This document shows positions 9,136 through 17,924 of a DNA stretch of 64,000 nt, in pieces. Positions within the stretch are counted from its first letter, which is position 1, and the number at the start of each line of letters is the position of its first letter. The notes under the pieces are model-generated. The model had not been told where the DNA came from, did no database searches, and saw only the letters and a list, made by a program, of their open reading frames with translations. Position numbers and translations under genes: made by a program. The stretch spans positions 1 to 64,000 of the forward strand of contig JBBIWA010000012.1 of the NCBI GenBank assembly GCA_037439425.1, written 5' to 3'. The stretch comes from JBBIWA01 sp037439425 (GTDB lineage: Bacteria; Acidobacteriota; Blastocatellia; RBC074).

Positions 9136-11604
9136 CTACTTCACCTTCCATTCCTGGATGCCAGCCGACCAGTTCTGCTGCATGGTCAGCTCGAGACGCA
9201 GCCCCGTGGTCGTCACGGGCTTGAAGCTGACCTTGTTATAGCGATCCTTCTCCACGCCATAAGGCTCATTATTCTCGACGGGCTTCCACTGCTGCTCATC
9301 TTTGTAAAAGAGGCGCCAGGAGGCGGGCACCCGCACCTCGCCGCGGCCTGTGTCATCGAACCAGTAAAGCTCGACCTGCGAGACGGTAGCCGGCTTCTGG
9401 AATGTGTATTCGACCCATTCCGTTGTGCCTTTGGCCGGCCACCAGTCAAAATAAGAGTCAGTGTCGCTTGATGAAAGTGGTTCCTCGCCGTCGTTGATCA
9501 GGCGCGGATCCCTTCGGCTCTTGCCGGAGACAGTGACTTTGCTCGTAGTGGCAATGGTCGGGAAGGGCCGCGGTTTAGCACCGGTCTCGTTATTGGGAAT
9601 CCAAACAATCATCTCGCCGCGCCCGCGATTAGCCCAGGCGTAGTAAGGGATGGCGGTGAAATCCTGCTCCGTCTTCACTACCTGACCGTTCGCGTCCATA
9701 GCCAGGCTCAGCGCCTTACCCTTGAGTACGACGACACCACTGAGCAAGTCGGGCCGGAACTCGGCTCTCAGGCGTGCGCTGTCGGGCAGCATCAGGTTGC
9801 GGACGCGACCGCCTGGGTTGTCGGGCCACTCGGCACAGTAAACTATGGGGCCACGCTGCAAAGCCACGCGCCCGCGATTGGCCGCTACCGATTCGTGTGC
9901 CACGATGCGCCGCACCGGCATCGGTAGTACCAACTCGATCACGTCGCCCGGCTTCCACTGGCGATTGAGGCTGACATAACCTTTCTCGAGTTTGAGAGCT
10001 GCGGGCTTGCCGTTGACCTTGAGCACAACCGGCGCGTCCACCTTATCCTGGAAGCGGTAGAGATCGCTCGGCACTACCTCATTGCGCGCCCAGCCGGGGA
10101 TGCGCACTTTGATGGTGAACCGGCTGTTTTTGTCTGGATTGATCGTCATCTTAACTGTGCCGTCCCAGGGGTAGCGCGTCTGCTGCAGTAGCTTCACTCT
10201 CCGCCCATTGTCCATCTGGATCTCAGCCGTGCTACCGACGTAGAGGTTGACATAGAGCACCTCGCCCTGCTGCGCGTAGACGTAGCCGGGAAGCGAGGCT
10301 ATGAAACGGGTGATATTGCTTGGGCAACAGGCCACACTGAACCAGGGGCTGCGCTGATGCTGACCTCTGGACTCCAGCGGATTAGGATAAAAGAACGACT
10401 TGCCATCGAGCGAGACGCCTGAAATCAGGCCGTTGTAGAGCGTCCTCTCCATAACGTCAATGTATTTGGCGTCCGCATGCAGCAGAAACAGGCGATGGTT
10501 CCAGTAGTCATTGCCAATGGCGGCGCAGGTCTCGTTATAGGCCGTCATGTTGGGCAACTCGTAATCGCGTCCAAAGGCTTCGCCAGAACCGGTGGCGCCG
10601 ATGCCGCCCGTGATGTAGAGCTTCTTATTGATGACGTTCTCCCAGATCTTGTCTAGCGCATTGGTATAGGACACCTCACCTGTGAGGGCAGCGACATCGG
10701 CCATGCCCGAATACATATAGGTTGCACGCACGGCGTGGCCGACTGCTTCAGTCTGCTCCACCACCTTCTTGTGCGACTGATTGTAAGTGCGACCGCTACC
10801 CCGATCGCCATCCGGCCCGCGCACATCGAGCATAAATTTAGCCAGATCGAGATATCGCTTCTCGCCCGTGACGCGGTAGAGTTTGACCAGGCCTATCTCG
10901 GTGACCTGATGGCCTGGCCAGATGGCTTGCTTATCCGGGCCGAAGGTCTGGACAAGCAGCTCGGCAGCCTTCAGCGCGATCTCTAGCAAGCTGCGTTTGC
11001 CGGTAGCCTGATAGTGAGCCACAGCAGCCTCGTAGAGATGGCCGAGGTTATACAGCTCGTGGCTATCCACTTTCTCCAACTCCCACCGCTTAGTGCCGGC
11101 CCACCGGTGAGGATTTATGGGATCAATCGTGCGCGTGGTGTAGAGGTAACCGTCCGGCTCCTGGGCTGCGCCGATCTTCGCAATCAGGCTATCGAGGTAA
11201 GATTCGAGCTTCGGGTCGGGGTGAGTGCCGAGCGTATAGGCGGCCCCTTCGAGCACTTTGTAGAGGTCGGTGTCGTCGAAGGGATAGCCAGGCGGGCTCT
11301 TATCCTGGAGCTGCTCGCCCCTGAGCGCAGCAGCGGCGCGCTCGAAGTGATAGATGCGTTTTGTCTCCTCGCACTTCTCGAAGGCGAAGGGGATCGTCAC
11401 CGTCCGATTAATCTCGATGCGCTTGGCCCAGAAGAGGTCATTGAAATGGACAGCGGTGAACGGCACCGGCTTGACCGGATAATCGCGCGGTGGCTTCGCG
11501 GAAGGCACTTTCGCAGCTTGTTTTTGCGCGACTGCCGCCCGTATCGCTCCGAAGCTCAGCGCTGCGGCGATGGCGATGGTGAGCCATTCTCTTCCAACTT
11601 TCAT
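9136..11604 (-). CDS. Glycoside hydrolase family 127-like beta-L-arabinofuranosidase, secreted
   Basis: An 822-residue protein starting at ATG 11604 (MKVGREWLTIAIAAA), preceded by AGGAG inside a dispersed repeat. The open frame extends 79 codons upstream but that part only translates the repeat. A signal peptide ends near AAVAQ. The body is the DUF1680/GH127 (alpha/alpha)6 barrel, with RWAGTKRWELEKVDSHELY, the zinc-ligand motif ETC near residue 356 and ACCPSN near 425. In the family's founding enzyme HypBA1 the equivalent Glu and three Cys bind zinc, and one of these Cys is the nucleophile. The last 130 residues look like a galactose-binding-like beta-sandwich (YFDWWPAKGTTEWVEYTF, GRGEVRVPASWRLFY). 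It should release beta-L-arabinofuranose from exported or extracellular glycans and is the last gene of the arabinose operon. Confidence 0.88.
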   Translation of the reverse strand: MKVGREWLTIAIAAALSFGAIRAAVAQKQAAKVPSAKPPRDYPVKPVPFTAVHFNDLFWAKRIEINRTVTIPFAFEKCEETKRIYHFERAAAALRGEQLQDKSPPGYPFDDTDLYKVLEGAAYTLGTHPDPKLESYLDSLIAKIGAAQEPDGYLYTTRTIDPINPHRWAGTKRWELEKVDSHELYNLGHLYEAAVAHYQATGKRSLLEIALKAAELLVQTFGPDKQAIWPGHQVTEIGLVKLYRVTGEKRYLDLAKFMLDVRGPDGDRGSGRTYNQSHKKVVEQTEAVGHAVRATYMYSGMADVAALTGEVSYTNALDKIWENVINKKLYITGGIGATGSGEAFGRDYELPNMTAYNETCAAIGNDYWNHRLFLLHADAKYIDVMERTLYNGLISGVSLDGKSFFYPNPLESRGQHQRSPWFSVACCPSNITRFIASLPGYVYAQQGEVLYVNLYVGSTAEIQMDNGRRVKLLQQTRYPWDGTVKMTINPDKNSRFTIKVRIPGWARNEVVPSDLYRFQDKVDAPVVLKVNGKPAALKLEKGYVSLNRQWKPGDVIELVLPMPVRRIVAHESVAANRGRVALQRGPIVYCAEWPDNPGGRVRNLMLPDSARLRAEFRPDLLSGVVVLKGKALSLAMDANGQVVKTEQDFTAIPYYAWANRGRGEMIVWIPNNETGAKPRPFPTIATTSKVTVSGKSRRDPRLINDGEEPLSSSDTDSYFDWWPAKGTTEWVEYTFQKPATVSQVELYWFDDTGRGEVRVPASWRLFYKDEQQWKPVENNEPYGVEKDRYNKVSFKPVTTTGLRLELTMQQNWSAGIQEWKVK

Positions 11605-11905
11605 AACTGCTCCTGCGGAAAATCCTAGGTACGCACGCATCCTTGCGTGCCCGTCTTCGTTAAGCAGGTCATTACTGAAGACCGAGCACGCTAGCAAGCG
11701 TGCGCTCCCAAGGGCGATTCTCATCCTTTCAGGGCGTCGCCACGCGACCTGAAATACTCCTCCAAAGATCCCGGGAGCCCAGGCAGCTTTGCATGCCGGC
11801 TCGGGTGTAATTAAAAGTGGGATTCGCCTGGGAGCGCACACATCTTGCGTGCCTGGCGTGGAGGCGAAAACAGCACGCTAGAAGCGTGCGCTCCCAGGAC
11901 GAACC
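11605..11905 (-). repeat. Dispersed palindromic repeat, copies b, leader of the GH127 gene
   Basis: Read on the minus strand, 11730-11605 contains the GAATGAGAATCG-like element, the palindrome GCACGCTTGCTAGCGTGC, a second hairpin GGCACGCAAGGATGCGTGCG and the end ACCTAGGATTTTCCGCAGGAG. That end supplies the Shine-Dalgarno sequence for the ATG at 11604. A second, more decayed copy lies at about 11835-11905, overlapping the 3' end of the upstream kinase gene. Confidence 0.75.
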
Positions 11906-13377
11906 GCCTTCTCATCCCAGCTCAATCTCAAATGGCCGAAAGCGGCGCTCCCTTGCGAGGAGCCAGAGAAAATGTGGGGTCGGTAGCCAGTCTCCCTGGC
12001 ATAGATTGCAGCCACTTCCTCAATCGCATCACCAGCCTCACGGTGGCTAAGCACAGCCACTGTTCCGCCACTTCCGCCGCCTGTGATCTTGGCCCCGTAA
12101 AGCCCTTTCCTCGGCCCGGCTGCACGCACTAGTTCGACCAGGCGGTCGGTGGCAGCTTCACCTAGCCCACAGGCCGAGTAACTCGCGTGTGACTGGTACA
12201 TCAGCTCGCCTAACAACTCTAGCTGCCGTGAGCTACTGGCTCCACCCAGCAGTTCTGCAAACAGACGCACCCGGTGATGCTCGTAGATGGCATGGGCTAC
12301 CGGCATGCGCACCGCATAAGTTCTCTCAGGAACGACTCGGGTCACCGGATCGGTCGTGCCCTGATAGCGAGACAAGAACTCTGCTCCTGAGATGTGACGG
12401 GGCAGATGTGCAGCATAGACTTGCTCGAATTCCGATGGGGTGAGGTTAGCCAGATAGCCACCCCAGCGCGGGTCATCAATCTGAACAGCTTTGCCCGGCT
12501 CTGAGGCTTGAACTTTAAGCCCGGCCAACTCGGCGATCATGCGGTAGCCCATAAATGTCCCGACGCGCACTGCCGTGTAGTCTGCGCCGGTCACTGCGTG
12601 ACGGACTCCAGAATCCAATCCCCAGAAGGCCACCCAGTCCGGGATCGCGACCGAGGCGCGCAGTTCAGCGGGCTGACACAACAGAGCGAGCAGACGATTC
12701 GCTTCGCCACAGACGGCCGTCATTTGATCCATCACTCCACACGGCGCGCCGGCGACCAGGTTTTCAACCATCTGGCATAGCAGCGCCAGCTCGCGCGCTT
12801 CCAGAGTAATGTCGAAGGCTGCTGCTATAGCTTGCATCACCGCGACCTCAAGTGCAGCCGATGAACTCACTCCCTTACCTTGCGGGACGCGTGAGGCGAT
12901 CAGGATCCGCGCCCCCTCCCGAAAGTGAAGACCGCGCTCGCGCATCAGTACCAGGAAAGCGCCAGCTACATACGACGCCCAGTGTTCGGTCTCCTTGCGA
13001 GAGAAGCGCGCGCGGGCCACTTCATAATCTACGGGGCTGCCTGCACTCTCGAAGTCTGACAGCGGCATCTCGAAAGCCAGCGCGCTGGTGGCATCTTCTG
13101 ACAGACTCAGCAAACGCAGCCTCGGCTCCGGCTCCCGCTGCAAGGCCACGAAGGTCGCCTCCTGGATGGGCAACTCCAGCACCAGTGAGCCGGAGTAATC
13201 GGCGATCCCACCCATGACGTCCAATCGCCCCGGCGCTCGCGTGACGATCAGTTCCGCTCCTGGGTCAAACAGCCGGCGTGCTTGTGCCACGGGACTCTGC
13301 GGCAGCGCATTCAGGGTCTCGATGAAGGCTGCTGCATCAGGCAGGTTATGTGTTGTGCCGCGAACGATGCGAAACAT
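11878..13377 (-). CDS. L-arabinokinase-like GHMP kinase
   Basis: A 499-residue cytoplasmic GHMP-family sugar kinase. The sugar-1-kinase signature APGRLDVMGGIADYSG is near residue 54, the phosphate-binding GKGVSSSAALE near 167, APCGVMDQM follows, and the C-terminal glycine-rich GGGSGGT lies near 432. The sequence follows, as I recall it, the kinase half of plant L-arabinokinase ARA1 more closely than E. coli galactokinase. Shared points include GGIADYSGSLVL, FWGLDSGVRHAVTGADY, YSACGLG and LYGAKITGGGSGGTV, and the length exceeds the usual 380 of GalK. The plant enzyme's N-terminal glycosyltransferase-like half is absent. The start ATG 13377 follows GAGG. An upstream extension to 13458 runs through a palindrome and is not used. 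Between two arabinofuranosidases and beside a GalT-like gene, L-arabinose is the likely substrate; galactose is the alternative. Confidence 0.78.
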   Translation of the reverse strand: MFRIVRGTTHNLPDAAAFIETLNALPQSPVAQARRLFDPGAELIVTRAPGRLDVMGGIADYSGSLVLELPIQEATFVALQREPEPRLRLLSLSEDATSALAFEMPLSDFESAGSPVDYEVARARFSRKETEHWASYVAGAFLVLMRERGLHFREGARILIASRVPQGKGVSSSAALEVAVMQAIAAAFDITLEARELALLCQMVENLVAGAPCGVMDQMTAVCGEANRLLALLCQPAELRASVAIPDWVAFWGLDSGVRHAVTGADYTAVRVGTFMGYRMIAELAGLKVQASEPGKAVQIDDPRWGGYLANLTPSEFEQVYAAHLPRHISGAEFLSRYQGTTDPVTRVVPERTYAVRMPVAHAIYEHHRVRLFAELLGGASSSRQLELLGELMYQSHASYSACGLGEAATDRLVELVRAAGPRKGLYGAKITGGGSGGTVAVLSHREAGDAIEEVAAIYARETGYRPHIFSGSSQGSAAFGHLRLSWDEKAVRPGSARF

Positions 13378-13401
13378 CCAAGACCTCGTACTTCTTCGTT
13401 C

Positions 13402-13451
13402 GTGGTTCGGGGTCCGTGGTGCGATACCACTGACCACGGACCACGAACCAC
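13402..13451. repeat. 19-bp inverted repeat in the GH51-kinase gap
   Basis: Arms at 13402-13420 and 13433-13451 (GTGGTTCGGGGTCCGTGGT and its complement with one mismatch) surround a 12-nt loop. They are followed by further GGACCAC/GACCAC simple repeats to 13466. It sits in the 104-bp gap between two co-directional genes, upstream of the kinase start. It has no T-tract, so it is not a standard terminator, though it could attenuate or stabilise the operon mRNA. Confidence 0.6.
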
Positions 13452-13481
13452 GGACCACTGACCACCAGCCCTCTCATTGGC

Positions 13482-15035
13482 TCACCTCAGCCGCAGGCGC
13501 AGGATCGTCAAAGAGTGGGCTGGGAAGGTATAGCTGAAGGAGTTATTCTCAACCGGGACGGAGAGGGTGCGCGTCACCGGCCGAATTTTCTGATCAGCAC
13601 CGAACGTGTGAGTGGCCTTCAGATCGGAATGATTCAGCTCCCAGATGCTGGCCTCGCCTGTAAGCTGCCCTTCTTGATTCTCAATCCGCGTGGAGATGTT
13701 TTGATCCTTACTGCGGTTCAAGACGTTCAAGTAGATCATCCGCTCCCTGGAATTGTAAGTGGCCGAGACATCCAGGTAAGGAAGCGGCGGGCGGTTCCCG
13801 ATCCTGTAAGTTGGCGCTGCAACCCATACATCCAGGGAGGTATTCCCACGCTGCTTCCCATACTCGACGATGGGGAAATAGGTCGGTTGCCGGAAGAGGC
13901 CTTGCTTGTTGGTCATCAGAGGCGCAATGACATTGACCATCTGCGCCAGGTTAGCCATCTTGACCACATTGGCGTGGCGGAAGAAGGAATTAAAAAACAT
14001 CCCCATCGCCAGCGCATCCTCGAAGTTGTAGATCTCTTCAAGTCCCTGTTGCACGCCAGCGCGATACCAGACGTTCCACTCATCATAGGCGATATAGATC
14101 GGGCGGGGATTGGCCTGGCCCGATTGCACCTGCTTGATCAAACTGGCAGTGACTTCGATGTAATGATCAATCGTCTGCGACCAGCCGAGAAATTTCTCCA
14201 GGTCATTGTCCCGGTTATTGATGTAGGTGTGGATGGCGATATAGTCGACGGTGTTTCTCAGTACCGAGAGCACCGTGCGATTCCACCCGATCCAGTCGGC
14301 GCTGTAGTTGCTCGATCCGCAGGCGACCAGCTTGATATTGCGATCCACTGCGCGCATAGCCTTGGCCGCCTCCAGCGCAAACTTAGCGTACTCTTCCGCG
14401 CTCTTATGCCCGAGCTGCCAGGGGCCATCAATCTCGTTGCCCAAGGCCCAGTAGATCACTTTGTAAGGCTCCTCACGCCCATTTTTGCGTCGCTGATCGG
14501 CCCAGTAGGTGCGGCGGGATTCATTGCAATACTCGACCCAATGCCGAGCGTCGTCAATCGTTCCTAAACCAAGGTTAATGCAGATGTATGGTTCGGCCCC
14601 GATGAGTTGGCAATAGCGCAGGAATTCATCTGTGCCGAAGCGATTGCTCTCCAGAGCATCCCAGGCTAGCTCCGCCCGCACCGGGCGCTGATCCTTAGGC
14701 CCGATCCCATCTTTCCAGTTATAGCCCGAAGCGAAGTTTCCGCCGGGCCAGCGCAGGATCGAGACGCCCATTTGCTTGACCGCTTCCATTACATCCTTGC
14801 GATAGCCGTTCTCGTCCGAAAGTGGGCTACCTTCTTCATAGATGCCGCCGTAGATCATGCGCCCCAGATGCTCGGCAAAACTGCCAAACAGATGCGGATG
14901 GACTTCGCCTATGGTGCGATCGATATCAATCTTAAGGCGCGCCTGAGCGGTCTTGTCCTGAGCTACATTCGGCCCGGAAAGCAGCAGGCTCAATAAGGTG
15001 ATGAAACCGATGACACGAATGGCAAAAAGGGGCAT
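13482..15035 (-). CDS. GH51 alpha-L-arabinofuranosidase, secreted
   Basis: A 517-residue enzyme that removes terminal alpha-L-arabinofuranose from arabinan, arabinoxylan or arabinogalactan. The start ATG 15035 (MPLFAIRVIGFITLL) is preceded by AAGGGAGGAGAGACCT; a longer frame to 15086 lacks this site. The signal peptide ends near NVAQ. The family's opening strand (IDRTIGEVHPHLFGSFAEHL) and RWPGGNFASGYNWKDGIGP are clear. The acid/base glutamate is in ALGNEIDGPW near residue 198 and the nucleophile in IAYDEWNVWY near 318. The C-terminal beta-domain ends PAHSLTILRLRLR. It is the second gene of the operon after the GalT-like gene. Confidence 0.93.
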   Translation of the reverse strand: MPLFAIRVIGFITLLSLLLSGPNVAQDKTAQARLKIDIDRTIGEVHPHLFGSFAEHLGRMIYGGIYEEGSPLSDENGYRKDVMEAVKQMGVSILRWPGGNFASGYNWKDGIGPKDQRPVRAELAWDALESNRFGTDEFLRYCQLIGAEPYICINLGLGTIDDARHWVEYCNESRRTYWADQRRKNGREEPYKVIYWALGNEIDGPWQLGHKSAEEYAKFALEAAKAMRAVDRNIKLVACGSSNYSADWIGWNRTVLSVLRNTVDYIAIHTYINNRDNDLEKFLGWSQTIDHYIEVTASLIKQVQSGQANPRPIYIAYDEWNVWYRAGVQQGLEEIYNFEDALAMGMFFNSFFRHANVVKMANLAQMVNVIAPLMTNKQGLFRQPTYFPIVEYGKQRGNTSLDVWVAAPTYRIGNRPPLPYLDVSATYNSRERMIYLNVLNRSKDQNISTRIENQEGQLTGEASIWELNHSDLKATHTFGADQKIRPVTRTLSVPVENNSFSYTFPAHSLTILRLRLR

Positions 15036-15251
15036 AGGTCTCTCCTCCCTTAACAGACGGTGATCTCGGTACCTCCACATTTCCAAAAACGATCCTTGGA
15101 GCCGGCAGGAGGCTCCCCGACCCCCGGACCGCGGAAGCTGCCTGGAGCGGTCCAGGGCCTAGTTAATTAAGCAGCGCGGCGCGGTACCCATAGCTGTACG
15201 CATCACTCCTGTGTACCACACACGCACCTTGGGCAGAAGCCTTTACAGGTC

Positions 15252-16310
15252 CTATACTAACTTTCCTTGTTCTTCCCGCGCCGCGCACTCAACTTTGTAA
15301 TGGACTTCTGACTGGGCCCGCAGTTCAGCCGCTTTCTCCTCAGGTGAGGTGTCGCTGAGGAAATTACCTCCGCCGATCTCCGGGCCGGCCAAATACTTCA
15401 ACAGATTCGGCTGGCGTAGCGGCGGATGGATCTCGATGTGAAAATGAAAGGAGCGATAATCACCCCCATCGGTCGGCGCCTGATGCAGCGTCATGACATA
15501 AGGAAACGGCATCCGCCACAGGTTGTCTAACTTCACTAGCAGACATTTGAGCACAAAAGCGAGGGAGCTTATTTCTGCCGCGCTGAGCGTAGCCAGACTC
15601 GCGTGCGAAGCTTTCGGTGCAATAAAGACCTCATAAGCGTAGCGCGCAAAGTAGGGGAGAAAAGCGATTGCCAATTCGTTCTCCACAATGATGCGCCGCC
15701 CATCCTCGCGCTCGGCCCGGAGAATATCCTGGAACAGGGTCCGCCCAGTGGCGCGAAAGTGTCGCTCGGAGGCACGCACTTCGGTCTCGATCGTTTTGAA
15801 AACGAAGTTGGTCGCATAGATCTGACAATGCGGGTGGGGGTTGGAGACGCCGACCACCTCGCCTTTGTTCTCGAAGATCAAGACGTGATGGACCTGCTGG
15901 TAGCGACCCAGTTCGAGATACTGTTCTTGCCAGAGGCACAAAAGGTTGGCGATCTCGCTAGCTTCGAGTTCGGCCAGCGCGAGGTTGTGACGCGGGCTGT
16001 AGCAGACGACGCGCGCAATGCCGGTCGCAGGCCGATTGCGGTAAATCCCCTTGGGGGCGACGAGGTTTCGCGGGGCCTCAAAACCTACGCACGGATGATC
16101 ATTATCGAAGACGAAGGTGGTAGTGTAGTGATCGTTGCGCTTGCCGCTGACGCGCAGGTTGCCGGGGCAGAGATAACAATCAGGCAGGTAATCGGGCAAG
16201 GCCACTTCCTCCCGCTTGACGGTTTCGCCATTCCACGGACGGCTCTGCCTGTGCGCGGCAATAATGACCCATTCTTCGCGCAACGGGTGCCATCGCTCTT
16301 CCCAAGTCAT
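15252..16310 (-). CDS. galT: Galactose-1-phosphate uridylyltransferase-like protein (GalT family)
   Basis: A 352-residue HIT-superfamily nucleotidyltransferase that exchanges UMP between UDP-glucose and a hexose (or pentose) 1-phosphate. The N-terminus WHPLREEWVIIAAHRQSRPW, the cysteine-containing CYLCPGN, and the active-site His-Pro-His in NPHPHCQIYA near residue 158 are typical GalT features. The second half has FHFHIEIHPPLRQPN. It is the first gene of the minus-strand operon, followed 216 bp later by GH51, then an arabinokinase-like enzyme and GH127. No galE or galM is nearby. In this context it may act on L-arabinose-1-phosphate as well as, or instead of, galactose-1-phosphate; that is inference. 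The family call itself is firm. Confidence 0.85.
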   Translation of the reverse strand: MTWEERWHPLREEWVIIAAHRQSRPWNGETVKREEVALPDYLPDCYLCPGNLRVSGKRNDHYTTTFVFDNDHPCVGFEAPRNLVAPKGIYRNRPATGIARVVCYSPRHNLALAELEASEIANLLCLWQEQYLELGRYQQVHHVLIFENKGEVVGVSNPHPHCQIYATNFVFKTIETEVRASERHFRATGRTLFQDILRAEREDGRRIIVENELAIAFLPYFARYAYEVFIAPKASHASLATLSAAEISSLAFVLKCLLVKLDNLWRMPFPYVMTLHQAPTDGGDYRSFHFHIEIHPPLRQPNLLKYLAGPEIGGGNFLSDTSPEEKAAELRAQSEVHYKVECAAREEQGKLV

Positions 16311-16786
16311 AGCTTCCCAGAAAAGAGAGAAACAACCAGATGTGATCTACTTGCTCAGCCGCCAACTGAGAAGCTGGATCACTCTGACCATCATTGTCCA
16401 AGCGTCAGCTCTCGTAAGGTTACATCGGGCTTTACGAGAATAGCACGGGTTTGAACCAAAAGCACGGTTGAGGAGACCAAAATTCTTTGCGCAAGTCAAG
16501 CCGAGTGGGTTTCGGGGCTGCTTCTCCAACCGGGGCCATAGCGTAGCCAGGCTGAGTGATGGAAAGGGCTCAAGGCTGCACACAACACAGAGTATCTGCT
16601 TAAGGCGATCAACGCCCAATCCTCCTTTATGATGCGCTTGCCCTGGCTCGGTGCAAGCTCTCTTCCATCAAGAAGCTCTCGCCTCCTTGACATAGGGGAA
16701 GCCGAGTCTTTACACTCTACCGACTCTCCGGTAGGCTGCTGTTGGCAGCCTGGCGCCTGTTAGTAGTGCAATAACGCTCTGAGTCA
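16311..16786. other. Divergent intergenic region between the arabinose operon and etfB
   Basis: About 476 bp between the minus-strand galT-like start and the plus-strand etfB start. No gene, clear hairpin or convincing promoter pair was recognised. It must hold the promoters of both directions if they start here. Confidence 0.5.
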
Positions 16787-17599
16787 ATGGCTGTGAAGAT
16801 CATTGTTTGTTTGAAGCAAATCCTCGACCCAGAAATCCCGGCGCGTGACTTTCGCGTGGATAGAGAGAAGAAAGAGGCCGTGCGCGGCTCGGCCAATTTG
16901 GTGACCAACATCTTTTGCGAGAACGCGCTCGAAACCGCTTTGCAACTGCGCGAGCGCGCTTCAGGCAGCCACATCACCGCGCTCAGTTTTGGGGCACCAA
17001 GCGCTGAAGATACGCTGCGCAAGGCGCTGGCGATGAAAGCCGATGCAGCCGTACTTGTCCTCAATGACGGCCATCCGCATCCCGACCCGCTTGCGGTAGC
17101 GCGCGTGTTGGCCGCTGCTATACGCAAAATCGGCCAGTACGATTTGATCATGGTGGGGCGCGAATCAGGCGATTGGGGGGCCGGGCAGACGGGCGGGTTG
17201 CTGGCTGAAGAGCTAGGCCTGCCCTACATCTCATTTGTGGATCATCTGGAACCCGCCGGCGAATACCTGCAAGTCAAGCGGCAGACTGAGAGCGGCTTTG
17301 AGTTACTTGAGGCAAAACCGCCGCTTGTGGTCACCATCACCAACGATGAACATAACGTTCCGCGCGTGCCCAAGACGCGCGACGTGATGATGTCCTTCCG
17401 CCAGCCGCTGGTGAAGTGGACGCTGGAAGAGATCGGAGTGGATGTCAGTGAGGTGCGCGCTGGTAACAGCTACTACGAAGTTGTAGAGCTGGGCATTCCG
17501 GTCAAAGAGACGCAGTGCGAGTTTGTTACAGGCGAGACGCTGGAAGAACGGGTTGAGCGATTCGCTCAGCGCCTCCTCGAGGTCACACGCGCGCTGTGA
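16787..17599 (+). CDS. etfB: Electron transfer flavoprotein subunit beta
   Basis: A 270-residue EtfB/FixA-family protein. It begins MAVKIIVCLKQILDPEIP and shows the family's central signature region (YDLIMVGRESGDWGAGQTG, LAEELGLPYISFV) and KPPLVVTITNDEHNVPRVP. With EtfA it forms the FAD heterodimer that accepts electrons from acyl-CoA dehydrogenases. EtfA is 1.7 kb downstream, separated by a serine-hydrolase gene. No strong Shine-Dalgarno is visible before ATG 16787, but the start matches the family. Confidence 0.93.
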   Translation: MAVKIIVCLKQILDPEIPARDFRVDREKKEAVRGSANLVTNIFCENALETALQLRERASGSHITALSFGAPSAEDTLRKALAMKADAAVLVLNDGHPHPDPLAVARVLAAAIRKIGQYDLIMVGRESGDWGAGQTGGLLAEELGLPYISFVDHLEPAGEYLQVKRQTESGFELLEAKPPLVVTITNDEHNVPRVPKTRDVMMSFRQPLVKWTLEEIGVDVSEVRAGNSYYEVVELGIPVKETQCEFVTGETLEERVERFAQRLLEVTRAL

Positions 17600-17757
17600 G
17601 CCGGGCCAAGATCAACTGCGAAGATCAAGAAAGCAGAGACAGGAGAGCAGGAGAAGAGGAGAGCAGAATAGCAGTTTGCCCAGAGGCTCCGTAGTGAGGG
17701 CAGTAAGCAAGAGAGAGGCTAACTAAGAGTTGGCCCGGCATTTTCTGAAGAGTCTTT
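17600..17757. repeat. 10-bp perfect inverted repeat bracketing purine-rich spacer
   Basis: GCCGGGCCAA at 17600-17609, directly after the etfB stop, is the exact complement of TTGGCCCGGC at 17730-17739. The 120 bp between is almost pure A/G. The second arm is followed by ATTTTC. Folding would need a large loop; it may be the ends of a decayed element or a long-range transcript structure. Confidence 0.35.
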
Positions 17758-17924
17758 CATGTCGCGCTGCGACGCGGGAGAAGTGCTGAAAAGTTCACAA
17801 GTGCCTGCTTGCGCGCCGCGCGCAGGCAGGCACGCTAGCGTGCTCGGTCTCCGGTAATGACCAGCTTGACGAAGACCGGCACGCCGGAGGCGTGCCTACC
17901 CAGGATTTTCCGCAGGAGGAGCTT
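17758..17924 (+). repeat. Dispersed palindromic repeat, copy c, leader of the serine hydrolase
   Basis: It begins ATGTCGCGCTGCGACGCGGG, contains GCACGCTAGCGTGC and GGCACGCCGGAGGCGTGCC, and ends CCTACCCAGGATTTTCCGCAGGAGG. The AGGAGG is the ribosome binding site of the gene that starts at 17925. Confidence 0.75.

Noticed and set aside
11605..11841. 79-residue N-terminal extension of the GH127 protein
   Set aside because: It translates the dispersed repeat; the signal peptide and AGGAG point to ATG 11604.
13515..14567. 350-codon plus-strand frame
   Set aside because: It is antisense to the GH51 gene, which has full motifs; the composition is that of a shadow frame.
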